A DNA stretch of 64,000 nucleotides from Warburgia ugandensis (Eukaryota > Streptophyta > Magnoliopsida > Canellales > Canellaceae), in assembly GCA_035236585.1 (NCBI GenBank), contig CP141130.1:31693501-31757500 (forward strand). Reading direction: 5' to 3'. Each line of letters opens with the position of its first letter. Within the stretch, counting starts at the first letter, position 1. The notes under the pieces are model-generated. The model saw only the letters and a program-made list of their open reading frames with translations, ran no database searches and was not told where the DNA came from. A program made the position numbers and the translations under genes. Below, in pieces: positions 1 through 14,434 of this stretch.

Positions 1-173
1 AATGAACGTCTCATTTTTATCACATAATCCATGTTTTGTAGAGTAATTACACTTGGGGTTCTTTAACAAACTCTTTTCATAGAAAAATGTTTCCATTGTT
101 GGTTTTCTAAAAGAATTTTTCAACTAGAGGCTCCACTTTTCAAAAATTATTTAAAAACCTGGTTCATTACAGT

Positions 174-186
174 TGGTATTAGAGCC
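174..186 (+). other. Primer-binding site of the Tekay-type fossil
   Basis: TGGTATTAGAGCC differs by one base from the usual TGGTATCAGAGCC that pairs with initiator-Met tRNA. It begins three bases after the 5' LTR end (TTCATTACA, position 171), the usual plant gypsy spacing, and so fixes the LTR border. Confidence 0.8.
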
Positions 187-432
187 TAAGTAAAGTCTAC
201 TCACGACCAGTCACATTGAGTAAAGTCTTAAGCATTCTCAAAAGTAAAATGTTATGACTGATGAGTTCAAGTAACTCATTAATGAGACCTTGTGATGATG
301 TATAGATGCCACCTAAGAGAATGAGCCAGAGGACAATGAACCCCTCTACCAAGTCTTTTAGCTAGGGAAGTCATATGGCAGGCTTCATGGTTAATATGAT
401 GCTAAACCTCACTCAATTGATGCAGTAGCAAC

Positions 433-3175
433 TGTTGTTGTTTTAATTAAACTTGCAAGTGCACGAATCAATGTAGTATTCTCACACAAGCAAGGTCGAT
501 CCTATGAGGAGTGAACTATTATGATGCCAGCAGTTCTTACTTTATACTATCTAACCTAGACAACATTCAAGTGATTTTTTTTTTCTAAATTAAGAATGAA
601 AATTAGAACGTGAAATTAGAAAATAATTAAAAATAAGAAATGGAAACTAAACAAAAACAAGAAACATGCCAAATGGAAGACTTTCCTAAAACATGGACTT
701 TCTAAAATTAAAACTTTCCTAAATTAAAAACTTCTAATTTTATGACTTTCCTAAAATCAAACTTTTCTACAATGTAATTTAGAAACTTTCCTAAACTACC
801 TTTCCTAACATGAAATTAATAATTAACCTAGTGGAAATGTTCTTTAACAAACTACTTTCCTAATTATGCAAAACTAAGAAAAGTAATAAACCAAATCAAC
901 TATTTTAACAAGTATGACAAATTTGATTACTTTCCTATTAACTAAGATGCAAACTAATGGAATCTAATCTACAACTAAACAAGAGAAATAGAGGAAAATT
1001 TACCAGTAACAAACAATGAAAGGAAGACTACCCAAGTATCATGCATGTACCCATGGAATGGTATGCATGATTCATTGGATATAAGTGGATCAAAGAAACT
1101 CTATTGAAAACCTAAGCATGCAATTCTACTTCTAACATTAACTAAGCTACCTAACAATCTAATTGGGCTCTTGAAAATTCAATTGAACAAGATTGTATAG
1201 TGCTGAAAATTAACATACACTATTCATACAAGAAATTCTAGAAGTAATGTGATTGAAATATTCAATTACTATAACATGTAAAACATGGAATTAATTACTT
1301 CTAATGCATTCAAACATTTAAGAAAAAAAATTAACTTACAGTTGGACAAAAATATGATTTGAAAATTCCACTAATTTTATTGAATCATATCCAAAAAGTC
1401 ATCAACATAACATTTCATCCATGTAATCTAAATCTGAAAATTAAATGCTATTACAATGGTGTTCACTTAATCTAAATCACTCTTCAATTACAAGCCAAAC
1501 TCTTCTTTAATTGTTCCAACATTCACTCATGAACAAATATGCTTGAAATCAAGGGGGAATCCTATGCAAAACTAAGGCAACAATCAATGGAACTTAAGCT
1601 ACCAAATCTAAAAATTCAGGAGGGCTAAAAGAGAAGTAAGATACAATGGACGTAAAAGGGTAAAACTAGATTCAAGATGACTTCCCTCACTCCAAGGGAA
1701 AACCAGACTTGAATATTAGTTTAAAACAAAGAAATATGAAGGAAAACATGGCAAAAGATGGCATGAATAACATTAAGATCAAGCAAGAGAAGAGGGGGGA
1801 TGAACCAACCTTGGAAGAAGAAGCAAATGGCCTAGAATCATGTATAGAATAGCTTGAAGAAGTGCCTCCCACCTTAGGAAAATAGTAACTTCACATAAAC
1901 AATAGAAATCCAAAGCAAAAGAGAGCAACTTGATGTCCTAGGAAGAGGACGTCTCCTTCCCAATGGGGGAGGCGTTATTTTCCTTTTGTAAGAATCCTCC
2001 TTTTTGCTTAAGTTTGGCTGGGTTTTATAAAAAATTCTCCTATTGTTTCTAGGGTACCTAATATTAATGTGTGGTCAAGGTTAAAGAATATCAAATTGAA
2101 GGACTAGGATGGAGGAAAGAGGGTAGACCTCAATTAGGAAAGTGGGTGGAGGAGGGCTGACTTAAGGAAGGGTAGTTAGGGAGGAGACGCCACCTTTATA
2201 GGAAGGGGTGTCTCCCCCTTCTAAAAGTCAATGAAATCCTATCTTTTAGGAAAGTAGTGGGAATGAGATGGGAAAGGGATGGGAAGTGTTAGGTGGAGAT
2301 ACTTTGTTGGCTAGGAAGTTTCCTAAGAGGTGGAAGGAGTGAGAGTTTTGGAAATTCGTAGTGAATCTTAAGGGTGAGGTGGAAATTAAGAAAAAAGTAA
2401 GAAAAAGTGAGAAAAACTCTAAAAATTGGTTGCTCTTATCCCATTGGTACACATGCCCTCTCATTTTAATAATTTTTTCTTTAATTATCCCCAAAATAAC
2501 TCATGGATAACTCTCTTGAATCTTCTCTAATCCTAGCCTTCCATTTAGCTTAGCTTGATGGCTTAGATGGCTAGCTTTGAAGGCTTCATTGGCTAAGCTC
2601 ATGGTTGGCTTAGGAAGCTTCCTTGGCTTGTTTTCTTGGCTTTAACTCTTGGCTTGAGTGGCTTGTATGGTTTGGCTTGAATTCCTTAGAGTGCCACCTT
2701 CTTTCATGGCTTATATGGCTAAGGTAGCTTAAGTGGCTTCCATGCAAAGGTGGTGGGAATGTATGACTTACTTCATGAACCCACTTTGGCTATCTTCAGC
2801 TCCTTTAATCACATCCACTACTGGTCCTCAAGATGATTTTGCACTTGATCTCATGTTGAAGTGATAAATTTGAGGCTTTGACTTGATCTTTTGATCTTGC
2901 TCTTTAATTTCATCCTGATTGATCTCGACCATTGGATCAACATCTTAATTCCTACAAAAAGTGAAAAATCCTAATTAAATCCTCAAAAAACATGATTAAT
3001 CACATAATTACCTTGGACTAGCTTCTGGACCTACAAAATAACAAACTTTTGCTTCATTAGGTAAAAAATGCATGTGTTATGAACTTTGGTCTAAAAACTC
3101 TAATTTAAAGCTATAAGTTATAACATATGGATACTAATTAGGTAGTTTTTATATAAAATTAAATACTTATTAGCA
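433..3175 (-). mobile_element. Solo LTR of an Athila/Tat-type element inside the Tekay gag
   Basis: A 2.7-kb AT-rich block interrupts the CAA/CAG-rich part of the Tekay gag. Read on the minus strand it starts TGCTAATAAG and ends CAACAACA. Near that end (about 450-510 on the plus strand) lies a GATTCGTGCACTTGCAAG-type stretch preceded by a GGATCGACC-type stretch, as at the 3' ends of Athila/Tat LTRs. The same signature is in the Athila 5' LTR of this window. Flanks GCAAC and ACAAC would be a 5-bp target duplication with one mismatch. The CAA-rich surroundings leave the ends uncertain by several bases. No internal coding region was seen, so a solo LTR fits best. Confidence 0.65.
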
Positions 3176-6100
3176 ACAACAAATGCAACTACAGTTGTAG
3201 CAACAGCAGTAACAATTACAACAACTACTACAATAGCAAGCATAGCCTCAAACCTCATCCATGCCGAGCACAGGTGAGGGAAGTTCAGGTGGGAATAAGA
3301 ATAAAGTGGATAATCTTCTAGAGAGGTTTAAGAAGATTGTACTTGCATTTACTGGCAATGATGAGCGAAAAGCTACTGAGTAGGGGATACACTTGATAGA
3401 GAAGGTATTTAAAGATATGGATATTCCAGATGACCAAAAGGTGAAGATGGCCACATTTGCTTTAGCAAGATCAGCTTCTTTTTGGTGACCATTTGCAAGG
3501 AGAACATTTTTCAAGGACAAAGGTGACATTTCTTAGGAAGAATTTAGGAACACTTTCAACAACAATATTTCCTTCCCCACATTAAGAAGAAAAAAGAGCA
3601 AAAATTTCTAGAATTGAAGTAAGGAAGCATGACAGTTCTCGAGTTTGAGAATAAGTTTACTCAGTAGAGGAGGACTATGCCAGATATGTGCACTACAAAG
3701 GAGAAAGCAACCCAAATGTTTGTAGAAGGGTTGAACCATAAATTAAGAGGTAAGGTTCACATGACACATCCTACTACTTTGGTTAGGGCAGTGGAAGTGG
3801 CTTCCATTGCTGAGGAGGAACAACAAAGGACACAAATTGACATGCGAAGAAAGGAAAAAGGAAGAACTAATGATAGTAGCAATGGTGGATACCGTGGAAA
3901 AAGGAAGAGGTTTAGTTTCTTTTTAGGATTTCAAAAGTCCTTGAAATGACAATTTAACAAATCAAATAGAAAAAGGGATTCTAGATCATGCTCGTACTGT
4001 AAGAAATTCCATGATGGAAAATTGTGTTATTATAAAGAGCAGAGATGTTTTTGTTGTGGTCAACAAGGTCACATGATTAAGGACTATCCTAAGGCGTTTT
4101 ATGTGCCATATTAGAGTAGATTCCATGGAGCCAAGGAAGAGTTTATGCCTTGACTATCGACCAGGCCTGAACCTCTAATGCTATGGTTGAAGGTACATTG
4201 TTGATATTTGACAGGCATGCACGTATTTTGATTGATCCTAGTTCTACTCATTCATTCATATCACGTAATTTTTCATTTTGTTTGGATAGTTTTGTTTGTA
4301 GGTCAAGATTTTTCCTAGAGGTCAATTGGGTGAATCGGCTGTCACACAAGAATTCTTACAAGAAGTACCCATAGTGATCTCAAGCAGGGAACTCAATGCC
4401 GACCTAATCCTCCTGAGTATGACTAATTTTGACGTCATGCTAGGTATGGACTAATTGGCAGAACATGGAGCACTGTTGAATTGCATAAAGAAATGGGTGA
4501 CACTTTTGGGCTCACATGGAGAGTCCTTTGTATTTCAAGGACAATTAGATACATAAGATGTTGGCATCATCTATGCTATTCAAGCAGAGTGGCTGGTGTC
4601 TAGAGAATGTCAGGCATATTTGGCTATTGCCATAGCTGAGGAGAGTTCAGGACCTCATATTGAGGAAATAGATGTGGTATTAGATTATCAGGATATTTTT
4701 CCTAAAGCGTTGCCCAAATTGCCCCCAAGGTGGGAGATGGAATTTTCCATTGAGCTATTAGCTGGAACATCTCCCATCTCAAAGGCATTATATCGCATGA
4801 ATCTAGCAGAATTCAAGGAACTATAGGTCTAGCTGCAAGAATTATTGGATCAAGGGTTTATTCATTGAAGTGTCTCACCGTGGGGAGCTCTGGTCTTATT
4901 TGTGAAGAAGAAGGATGGCTCTATGCGATTATGTATTGATTATAGATTATTAAATGGGTCACCATCAAGAACAAGTATTCAATACCTCATATTGATAACA
5001 TTTTTTATTAGCTGTAATTAGCAAGTGTATTATCTAAGATTGATTTGAGATTAGGCTACTCCCAACTCAGGATCCAGGATGATGATATTCCTAAGATTGC
5101 ATTCCAAACTCACTATGGACATTACAAATTTCTAGTGATGCCATTCGGTTGATAAATGCACTTGCGAGATTTATGGATTTGATGAACCAAGTGTTTAAGG
5201 AATATCTTGACAAGTTTCTTATTATTTTTGTTGATGACATCCTTCTTTATTCCTAAAGTATGGAATATCATAGGGAACATTGAATATTGTGTTAAGCATT
5301 CTTCAGGCTCACAAATTATATGCCAAATTCTCCAAGTATGAGTTTTGGCTAGAGCAAGTCTAGTTCCTTGGTCATATCATATCTAAGGATGGTATTGCTG
5401 TCAATCCTAAGAAGATCGAGGCAATTACCAATTAGGAGATACCTAAGATAGTGATTGAGATATGCAACTTTTTTGTTCTCGGGGGATACTATTGATGATT
5501 TATTGAAGGGTTCTCCCGTATTTGCACATCCATTGATGAGGTTGACTAGGAAGTAGTAGAAATTCATTTGGATAGATGACTAAGAGACAAGTCTTTAGGA
5601 ATTAAAGGAAAGACTTACTTTTGCACCTATTTTCTCTTTTCCTAAAGAAAGTGGAGGATTTGTTGTGTATAGTGATGTGTCTGAAAAAGGACTGGTATGT
5701 GTGCTCATACAAAATGGCAAGGTATTTGCTTATGCATCTAAATAATTGAAAAACCATGAGCAGAGCTAATGATCTAGAACTTACCGCTGCAGTTTTTGCT
5801 TTGAAGATATGGAGACACTACCTTCATGGTGAGAGATTTGATTTGTTTACTGATTCAAGATCCTTAAATATATTCTCTGTCAAAATGACCTCAAAATGAG
5901 ATATAGATGTTAGGTTGAATACCTGAAAGGTTTTGATTTTACCATTCAGTATCACCCGGGCAAAGCTAACGTAGTTTTGATGCCCTTAGCAAGAAGTTGG
6001 AAGATATGCTTTCCAATATCTCTACTAGATTAGTTTTTTTGGATCACATCTTGTAAGCATAGCATTTATGTGAAGAGACTCAACCTTATGTGGGAAAGAT

Positions 6101-7519
6101 GGGTTTGAGAAAGGATCTAACAATAGTGTGAGCTTTCATGGGAGACTTGTCATGCCCACAAATGCAGAGTTAAGATAGGAATGGTTGAAGGAAGCACATG
6201 ACTCCAAGTTTGTCATGCATCCAAGTGGTACAAAAAAGTACCAAGACCTAAAAAGGAACTCTTGGTGGCTAGGAATGAAGTAGGATATTGGAGAGTGCGT
6301 TGCACCATGCCTCACCTGTCAGAGGCCAAAAGTAGAACATCATAGACCAGTAGGTTTGTTATAGACTCTGGAATTTCTAGAGTGGAAATGGGATCGCATA
6401 ACCATGTATTTTATTGTTGGGTTGCTTAGAACTTCCAACAGATATAATATGATTTGGGTTATTGTGGATTGACCGACCAAATCAACTCATTTTCTACTGA
6501 TACGGTAGAAACAATCACCTGAGAGTTTGGCCAAGTTGTACATTAAGGAGTGATTTGCATGGCATGCCACTTATGATTATATTTGATAGAGATAGATAAT
6601 AGATTCACATCTCATTTCTGGTGGAGTGTATGTGACGGATTAGACATTCACATCTCATTTCTGGTGGAGTGTACATGAAGGATTGGACACCTCTCCTTGA
6701 TTCGGTATGGTATCCCATCCTCAAACAGATGGACATTCAAAGAGAACCATCCAAACCTTTGAGGATATGTTGAGGACTTATGCACTTGAGTCGAAGGGTA
6801 GTTGGGATAAACACCTTCCTTTGGTGGATTTTTCTTAAGTTATCATTCTAGAAATGCCATGGCTTCTTATGGGGCATTGTATGGTAGGCCATGTCCCACA
6901 CCTGCTTAATGGAATGATGTAGGAGAGAGATAGTTTGTCAAATTAGAATTGATTGAGCAATGCACCAAAAAGGTTAGATTTGATTCAGAAGCGACTAGTG
7001 GCAGTGCACAGTAGACTGATGAGTTATGCAGATCAAAGGCATAAGGACCTTGAGTTCTATGTCAATGATCATGTCTTCTTACGAGTCTCACCTATGAAGG
7101 GAGTGATGAGATTCGAATTGAAAAGCAAGTTGAGTCCAAGGTATGTGGGACCCTTGGAGATTTTAAAGAGAGTGGACCGAGTTGATTACCGTCATGCTCT
7201 ATCTCCTCAACTATCCAAGCTTCATAGTGTTTTTGATGCATCAATGCTAAGGAAATATGTTCTAGATCCCACATATATGCTTGAGCAGGTACTAGTACAA
7301 CTGCAGCCTGATTTGACATATCTAGAACGTGCAATACAAATTCTACATAGAAAGGATCAAAGGTTGAGGAAGAAGACCATTCCATTGCTCAAAGTACATT
7401 GGCAACATCATTCATTTCAGGAGGCTACCTAGGAGGTAGAGGACGAGATGAGAAGAACACACCCAGAACATTTGACATAAAGATAATTTTGAGGCCAAAA
7501 TTTCTTTAAGGGGCTAGAA

Positions 7520-10011
7520 TGTAACAACCCTCATTTTTAGGTTCTTTTTCATATAATTATAATACATTTTATTAGAATGGAATCAAAATTTGTCAAAATT
7601 AAACTTCTTAGGAGTGACCTCTTTGAAGATTCAGGATTTGAATTTGAAACCTCAAATTTTGGGTTGTTCTCAAAAAAACAATGCTGACGACACTAAGAAC
7701 ATAGAAATCAGAGTTCGAATGAGATAGTTATGTGGTTTACAAGAAAGGGGCAATTTAGTAATTTATTTAGTGGGCCCATTAAAAATGTAAAAACTAATTG
7801 TTTCATAAAAGGGAGTGGTTGTTTTAATAATGGCATCCTCCTTTTTCTAGAACAATAACCTAACATTTTCCTCTATTCAGTGCGACTGAAATGCAACTCG
7901 AATTCCACTATTTCCCTTTTCTCCATTCCCTTCCTCAATGTTTCCACCCTTCGATTGAAAGAGAGCAATGACTAGAGCTTAGCCACTGGTCACCGCCATT
8001 CTATTCCCCCTCTTCTCTTTTTTCTCCTTCCTCATCCTTTTTCCCTCCCAAAACTAGAAATCCTGTGTCTTTTCCTTTGTCATCTTGCCCCATCAACACA
8101 AGTGACCAACATGCTCGCCTGATCTAGCCGGCATGCTTAGTTTCCCTCTTTCCTAATGATCTGACAATTGTAACAGTCTTTTGGATGAGGATTAATGCAA
8201 TTGTAGGTAAGATCATTACTGATCTTCTACAATTTACCGCGTATTTTAATTGGAGTATAATGTGCATTGTAAATTGTAAAATTCTTAGAAATTCCATGGA
8301 AAATTGATCATGATTAGGATCTTGTAGGTGAGATCTAGTACCTTAGATTGTCTGATCAACCAATTTAGACTTGTGACCTTAGATCTAACGGTTAATTCAC
8401 CTCTTAGAGATCTCAACAATTGTGAATCATCATATTTCTATTAAATGCACATACATTGAAGTTGTTAATCACCATTATCATGCTATAAAACTCAATCCAA
8501 CCACTAGATCAACTAAAAACCCTAAATTTAAACACTTATGATTATCAAAGAGTGCGTGAACCCTAGATCTAACCATCCAAGATTGGATATGGTGGTAGAT
8601 CAAGAGTTAATAGTCACTAACATGCGAAAGTGATTTGTAATCCGTGGATTAGTGACTCCAGATGTTAAAGGGAGATGTAGACCATCAAACTATGATCAAC
8701 GGTGTGGATTTGGTAATGCAGTGACCATAATCATTCAATTAACAACCAATAGTTACTGAAACTTGATGAGTGATGTGTAAGAGCATGATCACTTTGCCTT
8801 GTGCTAATTAGCGTTAGGGACTAACTTAGAGAAAATTCTTGACCGTGGAAAGCTAAGATAAAATATATCTAAATGTATATTTATGTTATTACAAAGATGT
8901 GATTGATTGTGATCGCATTGCTGAACTATAGAGTTGTTCATGTTAGCAAATCAAAAGTGCTGAATCAAAGGTAGGTGGAATGGAGATTGCTATGTTTTTT
9001 ATGTATTTGCATTATGATTTCACAATAAGCTTTGATAGAGTACGTGATAATGAAATTAAATATGTATGTAGTGTTTTGTATTATGATTTGAACTATTCAT
9101 GTAAATGTGCATGTTATCCATTATTTTTTTGTAAGAAATGTCTACAAGAATGTTTAGCAATATTTAGGTGTAAAATAATCTTTGTTTGATGTATAATGTT
9201 TTTTTCATAGAATTGTTTAGATGATATTGATGAATTTGAAGATTTGTTTTGACCTCTTTTGCCACAAAATACTAGTTTTTTTATATGGTTAAGGCTAAAT
9301 GACTTGTAAGAGTTATAAGACTATGAACCACAAGTAAGATTAGATAACTCGTAAGAGTTGAAGACTGTGATGTACAAGTAAGTCCCTAAATTAAACTAGC
9401 ATTTGAATATATACTATTAAACAATAATCTGTACACCAATAACATTTATTGGTAGATATATACTAAGTGAGATATGCAGGTAGTTTGAACTATTGATCAA
9501 TAACATTTATTGATTATTATATTGGTGAGATCCACAGGTAGTTTGATGGATATATACTAGCTTTGGATTATTATATGTGCGGTATTTTATGAATTTATTA
9601 ATTGGTTGTAATTATGATTAGTGGATCCTTTATTTGCTCATATGGTAATATTTATTTTGATTATATGAGTTTTCTCCTAGGGACACCCAAGCATGAAGAA
9701 GTGGTTTTGGAAATTATCTTTCAAAAGAAGGGGAATCTTGGCGTGATAGTGGAGTTGTCAGCGAGTGACCTAGATGTCATAGGGACGAAATGTGAAAATA
9801 GCATATTACAAGAATGCAAGGTAATGATGTATACTATAGTTCCTTTACAGTCTCCCCCCTCCCTAGACCTTGCGTATGCGTGAGCTTTACCCACCGAGCT
9901 GTCCTTACTTGTTATCTTCCAAAAATGTTTACAAAATATACAATAAAGGTACCCATACATTTTCAAAAATATTTTACATTTAAAACTGTTTTAGAAACCC
10001 AGGGCATGACA
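7520..10011 (+). repeat. 3' LTR of the Tekay-type fossil
   Basis: It begins TGTAACAACCC right after a purine tract (TTAAGGGGCTAGAA) and ends GGGCATGACA. Its last part resembles the 171 bp of 5' LTR at the window start only loosely, so the insertion is old. It holds short tandem duplications, one of about 46 bp (about 9295-9390) and one of about 65 bp (about 9430-9560), and a fragment of an Au-type SINE (9814-9906). No host gene was seen here. Confidence 0.75.
9814..9906 (+). mobile_element. Au-type SINE, 3'-half fragment
   Basis: The stretch runs GCAAGGTAATG, ACTATAG, CCCCCCTCCCTAGACC, GAGCTTTACCCACCGAGCTG, GTCCTT. It follows the order of the 3' half of the Au SINEs in the RMI1 introns. The tRNA-like 5' half is missing and no target duplication was found. 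It lies inside the Tekay 3' LTR, so it was either inserted there or carried in it. Confidence 0.6.
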
Positions 10012-13000
10012 TTCGCCTTGTACCTGTTCAATGTACATCTGCATTAATTTGAGTTTAGTTTGAGCCCAAATAACTACTTGGTACCCACGACATTCATATA
10101 TTGTTTTCTTGGTACTAGTGTCCATTTACCATTTCTAATCAAGGAGTCGATTTCATCCACCATGGCAACTCGCCATTTCTTGTATCTATTTGCATCGATG
10201 AACACCGAGGGTAATCTAATTTAGCAAGCATAACAAGAAACGTAGCAATAGAAGTTACTCGATTGCAAAATTGGCTTCGGACTAACGGTTTTTTATCATA
10301 TGGCGAAGTTTTCATGGGTTTAGGTTGTGGAGGTCGATCTATCCGAACTGAACCTGCCAAGTCAACAAAAAGATCTAGACCGTTCGAGTTAGTGATTATG
10401 ACTTGTTGATTCAACAACAGTAAGTGGCGAGTGGGAAGGCTGATTTAAATGTGTTCAAATTCAAATTGAGATGGGATGAATTTGGTAAGGAATCGAAACT
10501 AGAATTTAAATTCAGATTCGACGCATTGGTGTTGGAAAGTGCTTCATTTCGTGGGGAGGATAAGGATGCCATGGAATAGGAGAGATATGAACATCCAAAT
10601 TTGGAGCTTGTGAGCGATTTAATTCGTATTTTAACTAGCGGGATTTAACGGTTGACCTGTAATAAAATTCGAATTTTCAAAATCCGAATTAGATGATTTT
10701 CCAAATGAAGGATTAGAACAGCATTGGGGCCCACAGAAATAAATTTATGCTGAACAGTTAGATCGCCCAAGGAAATTTGGGTGGAGATGGTAAAACCGAA
10801 CATGACGGGCAAGGCATCTGAGATCTGTAGCGGTTTAAGACACTTATAAGCAGTGTTACTAGGACTACAACCAAGACATGTAAATGAGTGTGGATTCGAA
10901 GTTATGGGAATTATAAGGCCTTAAGAATGGATAGCATTCACAACAGAAAGATTTGAAAAAAATTTATAGTCAGGGCTTCGTTTGAAAAGTAATTCAAACG
11001 GAGATTTCCAGCGTAATTGTGGAACAGGCATGCGATTAGTAAGATGAGCTGCAGTATCAAAGGCATGAGTACAGTAACGAAATGGAACATTGGAATGAGA
11101 TAGAAGTGAGTAACTAGGCGCCGAATCTTTCGTTCAGCAGAGTTATTTTGCTCATGAGGATGAGCACAGATGAATGCCACACTCTTGATCTAACATCCGG
11201 AGTTCACCCCCCCACACCCACACAAACCACAAATCAGATAGGAGGGATTTAATTTTAGTATTGAATTGCCTCTCCCGTGAAGATTGAAAATAAATAAAAT
11301 GTTGACAAAATTCAGATTTTTTAACTAAGGGATAAATCCAGACATATCTGGTTAATCATCTACAAAAATGACAACATACTTGTGACCCTGTAGATTACAC
11401 TACATAAGAAAGACCCCAGACATCAGAGTAAATTAAATCTAATGGACTATGGCTCCTAGATGAGGTATAAGGAAGATGAAGGCGCCTCGATTTCCTTGAT
11501 TGACACGCGCTACATATAGCCCTGTTTGAATGCCAAATATCAAGTGGCACCCGTTCACCAATGTGAGCTTGAAAAATATCTCTTTTATTTGTTCCCGTTG
11601 ATGCGTGAAGCCGATAAAGCCTCTCTTATTAAGCTGTACTGGAACTAGAGGGATCCCGTTGCGCAATCCTTTATACTGAAATGGTTAGCATGTAATTCAA
11701 AGAAACTTCAATTATCATTAGCGAACTGCCGAATAAAGAGGATTTTCTTTCTAATATCGGAAGCATGCAATATATTGTAAAGATGGAATTTTGAATTTGC
11801 ACAAGATAAGAAAGATGATCCAACATTATGATTTAACAAACCTGTTCAATCTACAATTGGAAGCTGATCAGAACCATTGTAAGAGTTAGCAATGCTCAGA
11901 TTTGATAAATCCGACGGGACGTGATGTGTGGTTCCCGTATCCAGAAACTATTCATATAAACCAAGATGACCAAACCCATTGGATGACGCTATGTGAGCTC
12001 GAGGTCAAGCACTTTCACCGTTAATAAAACTCAAAAGATACTGATGCGGTGACAAAACTGGCATTTTGGTTATGGTTTCGAAGAATAAGTGTTGATTATT
12101 AAGGCCTTGCCTCCACCCTTGTTATGTGAAAAATTATTGTCAGAATGATTGCTGGAATTTCCATTCTTTGTTGAAGAAAAGTTGAGTTTACCTCGCCCTC
12201 TTGATGCGTTAGATCTACTAGCTATATGAGCCCATGGATTAGAAACAGGGGTTGTATTCTCCGCTAGCCGTATTTCATGGCTTAATAGAATGTTCTGCAA
12301 ATTGGAAAACGATGGTGCTGGAGATCATTGGAGAGAGCGGCCACTATATAACTAAAATCCGATCCAAGGTTTCGGTATACTGTCGCGTTAAACTCCTGTT
12401 GAGGAATGGAACAACCGCTTGCTGCAAGAACATCGGCGATTACTTTAGCTTGGCGGAGGTATGCAGAGATGGACTGATCACCCGTTTTCAGATCTTTATA
12501 ATTAAATGTGCAAATCAATACACCATATGAAGGATCCTCCATACGTCCTTTGCTGATTTTACACTGGGAGAACATCATCTGATAGAGGAGCAACTAAGAG
12601 GCTAAGGGGGGTTTATTTAACTGTGTTTCTCTGGTGTTTCTAAGATATCATGCCATATCTCAATTGTGCAGCTTATTTAACAATGATATTTTGGGCATAT
12701 GTGAGATATCAAGTTTATTTAACTGCGATATCTTGAACATATTTGAGATATCATGTTTATTTAACATTATCACAGTTGATATATTTGGTGTTATGAGAGA
12801 TATGTCAACCCCTCTTTATAGTGTAAAATCTACTTGTTTCTAAAGAGAGAGAAATCAACTTCAAAACATAGTTTCGTAGAGAAAGAAGAAATGGGTGTCT
12901 TCACCTTAAAGAAGCTCACTACAATATAGAGAGAATAATGCTTGCACTCATGCATATAAGCTCTCCACTACACGAGTCATGCAAGCTGGCCCACTACACA

Positions 13001-14261
13001 ACTTAGATTTCTTGTTACTTCGATTGAGGGAGGAGAAGTTCAATTTGGTGCTAACTCCTAGCATCTCATCCATCAAAATCTAGTGTTTCTTTTTATTTGA
13101 GAGATTTTAATTAGTTTGCACGATGATTAGAGTGATCCAAACCGTTGATTCAAACTCTCAGAATCTCATCCATTCTAACCCTTGTTTGGGCAATTTTGGA
13201 GGGGAAGGTCGTAATTTTAGTAGAGGAGCACATTTTTTAATCATAACCGTTAAGTTTACAGTCTTGCCGTAAATGAGGTTCATTTCAAAATTTACTCACT
13301 TTTGAATGATCATAACATGCTTCTTCTAGCTATTTTTCCAAGGCACAACACTTGAATTGTTCAAATCATTTGGAATGGTTTATCCAGTTCACATGGCGGC
13401 CAGATTTTCAATGATCTAGTTCACAATGAGAACCATCGACTGCAGGAATAATTAAGTTAAATTTGGATGGGGCAGGCCTAGTTTGAGAGTCTTAAATGAG
13501 GATGTCATTGCTGCTTAGTGTTCATTCCTAGAAGTATACCTAATAGGAAGCACTTGCAAATGACCCGCACATCAATCACATTCAAATGTCAGTCAGGCGA
13601 TTCACAATTGAGAATAAAGGGTCAGTTATCTTCTTCTTCATGCTATACATTCCGCCAAAGGAATAAGGTAGCGGACATATTAGAGAAGTATCCATCCATA
13701 AACACTATAGCCAAGTACAGAGAAAATAAGTCCAGCCCTATTGACGTACAAAGCCACACAATTAAACAATCTCCTAACATAATCCATTGTTACCTTTTAG
13801 GAAACGAAGTGGTTTAAGATGAACACCACTGTGAAAAGCCAAATTGCACACCTGGACTTAGAGTGAGATTGGGATCTTCTCTATGATCAAGTAGGCTTGA
13901 AATCTCTTATGGCTGTGTTTGCATGATAGACCTCCAATTAGAGCTACTTAATTTGCACTATGAAACACATATTCATATATATCATTGCTAACTATGGATG
14001 TGTTTAGGCCCCTTTGGAACCTCCTATCTCAATTAATCCTCTAGAATTTCCCATTGCTTATTTCAATCCATTACTAGAGTTGTAGAGTTTTGGTTGAAAC
14101 CAAGATCTAGAGATACATTTTTTTGCTGATATATTGACTGGGCAATTCTAGTATCAAATGAATTTTGCAATATGGAAAGATCATCCTCCAATACTAAGAT
14201 CATTTTGTATATGCTGGCTGTGTGATGTTCCAGATCACCAGAGACCTTGTTGTATTCAAAG

Positions 14262-14399
14262 GTGAAGGTGACTCAAGAGAATGTTGTTACTGCTCTATTA
14301 AACCTATCAATCAATGATAATAATAGGACTTCAATTGCAGAAGAGGGGGCAATTGAACCTCTTATCCATGTTCTGAAGTCAAGAAACATAGTGGCTAAA
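14262..14399 (+). pseudogene. Captured ARM-repeat exon fragment of a U-box (PUB-type) E3 ligase gene
   Basis: About 46 codons read TQENVVTALLNLSINDNN, then an AIEPLIHVL stretch, ending at VAK. This matches my memory of the ARM repeat of plant PUB-ARM ubiquitin ligases (usual form: TQENAVTALLNLSINDNN, then AIEPLIHVLETG and AKENSAATLFSLS). The match ends at AK, where an exon border is plausible, and the next sequence is unrelated. It has no U-box, start signal or further ARM repeat, and it lies inside a DNA transposon. It is therefore read as a captured, non-functional fragment. The parent gene would be elsewhere in the genome. Confidence 0.7.
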
Positions 14400-14434
14400 G
14401 TTGCATTGACTCAGTCAAGCACACTAAGGGTGAC

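Larger units (their letters stand above)
1..10011 (+). mobile_element. Ty3/gypsy Tekay (Del)-type chromovirus fossil, broken
   Basis: Old LTR retrotransposon; only the last 171 bp of the 5' LTR lie in the window. Parts in order: 5' LTR end at 171, primer-binding site, gag (about 3250-4130, with a CCHC knuckle near 4050-4090), protease (about 4180-4560), reverse transcriptase (about 4700-5450), RNase H (about 5640-6000), integrase (about 6150-7100), a C-terminal stretch like the chromodomain end of Tekay elements (about 7380-7470), a purine tract just before 7520, and a 3' LTR (7520-10011). The initiator-Met-type binding site, LTR start TGTAACAACCC and long LTR fit Tekay/Del. It is broken many times and is clearly a fossil. 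A solo LTR sits in its gag. It was inserted into the RT region of a copia element: the sequence after 10011 is copia RT on the minus strand. Confidence 0.85.

Noticed and set aside
13518-13817. 99-codon frame inside the DNA transposon
   Set aside because: It resembles neither a transposase nor any gene family I know. It could be more captured DNA, but there is nothing to support that.
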